Shown here piece after piece: positions 9,558 to 13,849 of a stretch of 13,849 nt of DNA. The translations under genes were made by a program, and so were the position numbers. The DNA is taken from positions 1 through 13,849 of the forward strand of contig DATFXF010000121.1 of the NCBI GenBank assembly GCA_035258565.1, given 5' to 3'. The stretch's first letter is position 1, and every line of letters begins with the position of its first letter. Source of the DNA: DATFXF01 sp035258565. GTDB taxonomy: Bacteria; Acidobacteriota; Terriglobia; Acidiferrales; UBA7541. The notes beneath the pieces were generated by a model. It made no database searches. It worked only from the letters and a program-made list of their open reading frames with translations, and was not told the origin of the DNA.

Positions 9558-10548
9558 AGCGAGGGGACCGGCGTGAAAGGGCGGCGTAGTAACCGCTCTT
9601 GGCCAGCACGGTATAGTCGCGGCCCTTCGAGCCAAAGCTCGGCTGGAGCCGCACGTCCAGCTTGCGGAAACCGCCTTCTTCAGCCTTGCGCGTGGGATAG
9701 TAGCCGACGGTGTAACGCGTCTTCAGCCGTTCGATGAGTGCCTGGAACGCGAGGTAGAGCGAGCCTTCCTTCTCGATGTCGAAGATTTCGCCGCCGGTCT
9801 CGGCAGCGACCTTGCCGACGTTGACCAAGCCTGGCACGCCTTTTGCTGCCAGCCGAGCCGGAAGCGGGTTATAGCCGGGCACCTTGAGGCTGTAAACAGC
9901 CGCATCGGCTTCAAGCACGGCGTCCACGACCTGCTTCGGACTGAGGCCGTCGTTCGCGGTGGGCACGTTGTCGCTCACCAGCACGATGACGCGCCGCGCG
10001 GCCGGAGCCTCGTCCCGCAAGTAGCGCGCAGCGTCGTAGAGTGCGCGGTTGATGTTCGTAGCGCCACCGGTTCGGAAGAATTCGATCTCGTCGGAGATGG
10101 CAAGCTTATCGTGCGTCAGCCGGACCCGCTGCTGGACATCGCCGGTGAAAGTGGAAAGCCCCACTTCATCATCGGGCTTGAGCGATTTCAGCGCTGTCAG
10201 CGTGGCGTAGCGCAGCGGGCGGATGAACGGCTCGATGGAGGTGCTCAAGTCCACCACCAGCGCCACGGCCAAGGGCAGCTCGTCGCGGCTGAAATGGGCG
10301 ATCTGCTGGGGCGCGTTATCTTCCGTCAGTACGAAATCCTCCTTCCGGAGGCCGTTCATCACCCGCCCGGCCTTGTCTTTCACTGTCGTTTCGACCAGTA
10401 CGAGGTTGACGTCCACGCGGAGTGGGGCCACGCCCTGCTCCTGCGGGGACGCCCAGCTCGCGCGAGTAAACAGGAGGGCGAGCAGCAACACAGAGGTTTG
10501 ACGCGCTCGAAGGGTAGGCCTTGTAGACCGAAAAAGATGGCCGGGCAC
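9556..10548 (-). CDS. Secreted VWFA-related domain protein (acidobacterial type)
   Basis: Exported von Willebrand A-domain protein of the kind defined as the acidobacterial VWFA-related family (TIGR03436 type). I place the start at the GTG at 10546-10548, not at the upstream ATG (10659): GGAGAG lies just before the GTG, and the product then begins with a proper signal peptide, with basic residues (R7, R10, R14, R16), core SVLLLALLFTRASWA (19-33) and probable cleavage near ASWA-S. This gives 330 residues. The segment at 44-85 (RVDVNLVLVETTVKDKAGR onward) is the usual domain before the vWA fold. MIDAS residues are D100, S102 and S104 (DLSTS), T164 (GGATNINRAL) and D193 (VSDN), so metal binding looks intact. 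The C-terminal TRYTVGYYPT and RDYTVLAKSGYY segments are family features. Ligand or partner is unknown. It lies 194 bp from the amidase upstream and precedes the GMC gene. Confidence 0.85.
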   Translation of the reverse strand: MPGHLFRSTRPTLRARQTSVLLLALLFTRASWASPQEQGVAPLRVDVNLVLVETTVKDKAGRVMNGLRKEDFVLTEDNAPQQIAHFSRDELPLAVALVVDLSTSIEPFIRPLRYATLTALKSLKPDDEVGLSTFTGDVQQRVRLTHDKLAISDEIEFFRTGGATNINRALYDAARYLRDEAPAARRVIVLVSDNVPTANDGLSPKQVVDAVLEADAAVYSLKVPGYNPLPARLAAKGVPGLVNVGKVAAETGGEIFDIEKEGSLYLAFQALIERLKTRYTVGYYPTRKAEEGGFRKLDVRLQPSFGSKGRDYTVLAKSGYYAALSRRSPR

Positions 10549-10696
10549 TAAACTCTCCACCGGGCGGGTTTTGCTACCAGAGGATAAGAACGAGACGCTC
10601 AGCCCAGGGTTGCTTTTCGGGCTCTGAGGAAAATACTGCAGGCTCGGCGTAGCAAGCAAGAAGGCGGACCCCGCGGCTCGCCTCTTTCTGTTTCGT

Positions 10697-10715
10697 CAAG
10701 CACGGAGACTGCTTG
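10697..10715 (-). terminator. Hairpin downstream of the amidase gene
   Basis: CAAGCA (10697-10702) and TGCTTG (10710-10715) form a perfect 6-bp stem with a 7-nt loop, starting 27 bp past the amidase stop on the minus strand. No U-tract follows. It could help end the Tat-protein/amidase transcript. It is short, and chance is possible. Confidence 0.25.
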
Positions 10716-10742
10716 CGGGTTGAGGAAGCCTCTACTAGGCGG

Positions 10743-12200
10743 CTACAGATTGGGGCGGCGGCGGTGCCAGGTGGTGGCTGATTGGAAGGCCGCGGCGCAC
10801 TCGATCGAGACCTCTTCGCTCAGTGCGTCGGCAACAAACTGGATACCGATGGGCAAGTTTTTTTCCTTCGTGAACCCGCAGGGGACGGAGAGCGCCGGCA
10901 GGCCGGCCACGTTGCTCGCGCCGATAACGCCACGGGTCTCGCTGGTTGAGGGCGGGCTTGGCGGCGCCTTCTCCGCGCCCGGGCGCGGTGGCGGCGGGGC
11001 GTTGAAGTCCGCATCAATCCGCGGTGGTGGCCCGATCCGGCTGGGCGAGACCAGCGCATCAAATCTCTCAAACATCTTGCCTATTGCGGGCAGAATTTCA
11101 GCCCGCAGCCGGAAGGCGTCGAGGTAATCCTTCGCCGGGAGCGAGAGCGCCGCAACCAGGCCGGCCTTCTGGGATTCATCGAGGAGCTCCAGCACCTTGC
11201 CGCTTTCGATGAAGGGCCGGAAGATGGAAGCCGCCTCGGAGGTGTAAAGCGTCGTGGCGATCGGCGTGTAGGGGTAATCCGGCAATTCCGTTTCTTCAAG
11301 CTTTGCTCCCAGCCCGCGCAGCACATCGAGCGCGGCTCGAAATGCCTGCCCGACTTCCGGGTCGCCCTGGGTCTGGAAGTCTGGCTGGATGACGCCGAGG
11401 CGCTTGCCGGCAAGCGGCTTTGCTTTTCGTCGGGGCGGCCCCCAGAGGAACTTTGCGTCGAGGGAAGTGGCATCAGCGGCGTCTTTCCCCGCGATCGCAC
11501 TGAGCACCAGGCCGCAATCGATCGCGCTGCGGCACATCGGCCCCAGCTTGTCCATGGTCCAGGAAAGCGCCATGGCCCCGTGACGGCTCACGCGGCCATA
11601 GGTCGGCCGCAGGCCAGAGACACCGGAGAAGGCCGAGGGCGTGATGATCGAGCCGAGCGTCTCCGAGCCGATGGCAAAGCCGACCAGTGCCGAGGGAACC
11701 GCCGCGCCGGGACCGCTCGAGCTGCCACCGGCCCAATAGTCGAGATTGTAGGGGCAGTGCGATGGCCCTTGGAGCGATGCCGCCGCGCCCGAGTAGCCGC
11801 CACCGCCGGCGAGCTCAATCATGGAAAGCTTGGCCACCAACACGGCTCCCGCGTCGCGCAGCTTGCGAATCACCGTGGCGTCGTAGTGGAACACTTGATC
11901 CCTGAACGGCGGCGCGCCCCAGGTCGTGGGGATACCGCTTGTCGCCAGCAGATCCTTCGCACCGTAGGGAATGCCGTGCAGGGGGCCGCGCGAGTGCCCA
12001 GCGGCGATTTCCTTTTCCGCCTGGCGCGCCTGCTTGAGCGCGAGGTCCGGCGTGAGCGTGGCCACTGCGCCCAGCCGGGGGCCGAGTCTTTCAAGCCGCG
12101 CGAGGTAAGACTCGGTCAGTTCGACCGGTGAAATCTTTCGCACGCGGATCTGCGCGCTCAGCTCCTCGACGGTAAGATAGAGCACATCCTCAGAGACCAT
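10743..12200 (-). CDS. Amidase signature family hydrolase (GatA-like fold)
   Basis: 485-residue member of the amidase signature family, which hydrolyses amide bonds with a Ser-cisSer-Lys triad. The triad is visible: K82 in YGAKDLLATSG, S160 in AGGSSSGPGAA, and nucleophile S184 in SETLGSIITPSAFSGVSG, followed by LRPTYGRVSRHGA. Spacings (78 and 24 residues) fit the family. The sequence is not a typical GatA: no GatB or GatC is nearby, and ETLGSIITPS differs from the DTGGSIR.PA pattern common in GatA, so I do not assign tRNA amidation. The ATG at 12198-12200 is chosen over the longer frame from 12302: GGTGGAG precedes it at good spacing, the N-terminus (VLYLTVEELSAQIRVRKISP) is then family-like, and it starts 4 nt after the stop of the Tat-protein gene, implying a two-gene operon. 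No signal peptide, so apparently cytoplasmic. Substrate unknown. Confidence 0.9.
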   Translation of the reverse strand: MVSEDVLYLTVEELSAQIRVRKISPVELTESYLARLERLGPRLGAVATLTPDLALKQARQAEKEIAAGHSRGPLHGIPYGAKDLLATSGIPTTWGAPPFRDQVFHYDATVIRKLRDAGAVLVAKLSMIELAGGGGYSGAAASLQGPSHCPYNLDYWAGGSSSGPGAAVPSALVGFAIGSETLGSIITPSAFSGVSGLRPTYGRVSRHGAMALSWTMDKLGPMCRSAIDCGLVLSAIAGKDAADATSLDAKFLWGPPRRKAKPLAGKRLGVIQPDFQTQGDPEVGQAFRAALDVLRGLGAKLEETELPDYPYTPIATTLYTSEAASIFRPFIESGKVLELLDESQKAGLVAALSLPAKDYLDAFRLRAEILPAIGKMFERFDALVSPSRIGPPPRIDADFNAPPPPRPGAEKAPPSPPSTSETRGVIGASNVAGLPALSVPCGFTKEKNLPIGIQFVADALSEEVSIECAAAFQSATTWHRRRPNL

Positions 12201-12204
12201 CCCA

Positions 12205-12537
12205 TCACTCCACCTTCCGCGGGCTGCGCGGGCGCCGGCGCACCCGGAAGACAAAGGCAGGTTCGGCGTCATAAGGCAGCGTGCGGCTGCGCATGGGGGC
12301 AAGTTGGCGGTCGCGCCGCTCGATGGCCTTTTGTACCGCCTCTTCCAGCTTGGCCGTCAGCTTGGGTCTGGGCTCAGGTTTGGCCAGTTCAGTGGGGGGA
12401 GGTGTTGCGGGGGTTTCCGGGGGAGGCTGCGGCCTTTTCACCGGCTCCTGCGGCCAGACCAGGCTGGGCAGGAGCGGCACAACCGCGGCCGCCTGGCCCA
12501 TGATTTTTGCGAACTGTCTGCGGCTGAGGCGCTTCAT
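12205..12537 (-). CDS. Small twin-arginine-signal protein, unknown function
   Basis: A 110-residue protein that I do not recognise. The ATG at 12535-12537 is preceded by GGAAGGGAG at ideal spacing, better than the in-frame ATG at 12582. The product then starts MKRLSRRQFAKIMG, a textbook Tat signal (SRRQFAK, 5-11), followed by a hydrophobic core AAAVVPLLPSLVW (16-28), with a possible cleavage region around 28-32. A proline-rich linker follows (about 31-58), then a charged helix-like stretch TAKLEEAVQKAIERRDRQ (61-78), then the tail TLPYDAEPAFVFRVRRRPRS. No metal or cofactor motif is visible. It is the first gene of an operon with the amidase, whose start lies 4 nt past this stop, so the two probably work together. 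Its start lies about 120 bp from the divergent rRNA promoter. Confidence 0.75.
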   Translation of the reverse strand: MKRLSRRQFAKIMGQAAAVVPLLPSLVWPQEPVKRPQPPPETPATPPPTELAKPEPRPKLTAKLEEAVQKAIERRDRQLAPMRSRTLPYDAEPAFVFRVRRRPRSPRKVE

Positions 12538-12577
12538 CGCTGGGCTCCCTTCCTTGGACCTGCGCGGCCGAGCATAG

Positions 12578-12651
12578 CCCAATTGGGGCGCCGCTGGCTA
12601 CGAATTGGCAACCTCGGAGCTGCCTGGCCGGATGTGGAAAAAATTGGCAAC
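12578..12651. repeat. AATTGG repeats between divergent promoters
   Basis: AATTGG occurs three times in 67 bp, at 12581-12586, 12603-12608 and 12642-12647. The last two are parts of a 10-bp direct repeat AATTGGCAAC, and the first is the centre of a perfect palindrome CCCAATTGGG (12578-12587). The third copy ends about 6 bp before the rRNA -35 box. They could be binding sites for a regulator of either the rRNA operon or the divergent Tat-protein/amidase operon. That is inference only. Confidence 0.35.
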
Positions 12652-12685
12652 GTTGCTTGACAGGTAGCATCCGCGTGCCTATACT
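12633..12685 (+). promoter_or_regulatory. rRNA operon promoter with A-rich upstream element
   Basis: TTGACA at 12657-12662 is a perfect -35 box. It is followed after exactly 17 bp by TATACT at 12680-12685, five of six matches to the -10 consensus. This is the strongest sigma-70 promoter in the window. Immediately upstream, GGAAAAAATTGG (about 12636-12647) lies where an UP element would contact the alpha subunits of RNA polymerase. Transcription should start near 12692, about 160 bp before 16S. Growth-rate control is expected for rRNA promoters but cannot be read from the sequence. Confidence 0.85.
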
Positions 12686-12706
12686 TAGCGATTGCCTGGA
12701 AGCCTA

Positions 12707-12737
12707 CCTGCCGGACAGGAGGCCTGCTCTTTGACAA
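12707..12737 (+). promoter_or_regulatory. boxB/boxA-like antitermination site in the rRNA leader
   Basis: TGCTCTTTGACAA at 12725-12737 matches the bacterial rRNA boxA (TGCTCTTTAACA), which recruits the NusB-S10 antitermination complex. A short hairpin, CCTG (12707-12710) with CAGG (12716-12719), precedes it in the position of boxB. The order promoter, hairpin, boxA is as in characterised rrn leaders. This site may let polymerase pass the terminator-like hairpin just downstream. Confidence 0.7.
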
Positions 12738-12751
12738 CCGGATGAGATGTG

Positions 12752-12803
12752 CCAGAACCCGTTCGGTACTTGAGTAAACCGAGCGATAACAAGTTCGTTC
12801 TGG
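12752..12803 (+). other. Structured segment of the rRNA leader
   Basis: Two nested stems can be drawn. The outer is CCAGAAC (12752-12758) with GTTCTGG (12797-12803), 7 perfect pairs. The inner is GTTCGGT (12761-12767) with ACCGAGC (12778-12784), 7 pairs including one G-U, with a 10-nt loop. The segment lies between boxA and the terminator-like hairpin. It may be a processing or folding element of the leader. No known riboswitch was recognised. Confidence 0.4.
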
Positions 12804-12811
12804 AAGTCTGG

Positions 12812-12833
12812 CCCCGGCGCTGCCGGGGTTTTT
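12812..12833 (+). terminator. Intrinsic-terminator-like hairpin before 16S rRNA
   Basis: CCCCGGC (12812-12818) and GCCGGGG (12822-12828) form a perfect, all-GC 7-bp stem with a 3-nt loop, followed directly by TTTTT (12829-12833). This meets the textbook form of a rho-independent terminator on the plus strand, yet it lies between the rRNA promoter and the 16S 5' end. It may be an attenuator overridden by the boxA antitermination complex, or simply a leader processing hairpin. Confidence 0.65.
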
Positions 12834-12853
12834 GATTTTCAGGACAACCAGTT

Positions 12854-13849
<996 letters not shown>

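Noticed and set aside
10743..12200. Reading the amidase as GatA, the glutaminyl/asparaginyl-tRNA amidotransferase subunit
   Set aside because: No gatB or gatC is adjacent, and the nucleophile motif ETLGSIITPS differs from the usual GatA pattern.
12201..12302. Upstream extension of the amidase to an ATG at 12302
   Set aside because: The extension overlaps the Tat-protein gene by about 100 bp and its translation is not family-like. The ATG at 12200 has a good ribosome-binding site and fits the family N-terminus.

Overview
The window looks like chromosomal DNA of a GC-rich member of the Acidobacteriota. Two things point there: a signal-peptide protein of the VWFA-related type that is greatly expanded in that phylum, and the general look of the partial 16S rRNA gene at the right edge. 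No database comparison was possible, so the phylum is an inference. The protein genes use high-GC codons throughout. The AT-richest stretches are the intergenic region before uvrA and the rRNA leader.

Layout. Positions 1-356 are one end of an IS21-family insertion sequence, with the start of its istA transposase on the minus strand and two copies of a terminal motif. An intergenic stretch of about 270 bp follows; it holds a possible remnant gene and a candidate uvrA promoter. A plus-strand run then fills 627-7871: uvrA (nucleotide excision repair), a deoxyhypusine-synthase-like protein without an evident catalytic lysine, a CPBP-family membrane protease whose start overlaps the previous stop by 4 nt, mtnA (methylthioribose-1-phosphate isomerase), and an eRF1/Vms1-like (VLRF1/baeRF type) protein with a zinc ribbon and a variant GGQ loop.

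This run converges on a minus-strand block at 7902-12537. In transcription order the block is a 110-aa Tat-signal protein, an amidase-signature hydrolase starting 4 nt after it, the secreted VWFA-related protein, and a GMC-family FAD oxidoreductase. A perfect 9-bp inverted repeat sits at the vWA stop codon.

From about 12600 to the right edge lies the start of an rRNA operon: a near-consensus sigma-70 promoter (TTGACA, 17-bp spacer, TATACT) with an A-rich upstream element, a boxB/boxA-like antitermination site, a structured leader, a textbook intrinsic-terminator hairpin, and the first ~1 kb of 16S rRNA.

The genes do not form one pathway. The observations most worth following are the Vms1/eRF1-like protein with RGSQ in place of GGQ (possible ribosome rescue or peptidyl-tRNA release), the terminator-like hairpin between the rRNA promoter and 16S, the tightly coupled DHS-like/CPBP pair, and the Tat-protein/amidase pair. 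Several start codons were moved from the longest open frame on ribosome-binding-site and signal-peptide evidence.
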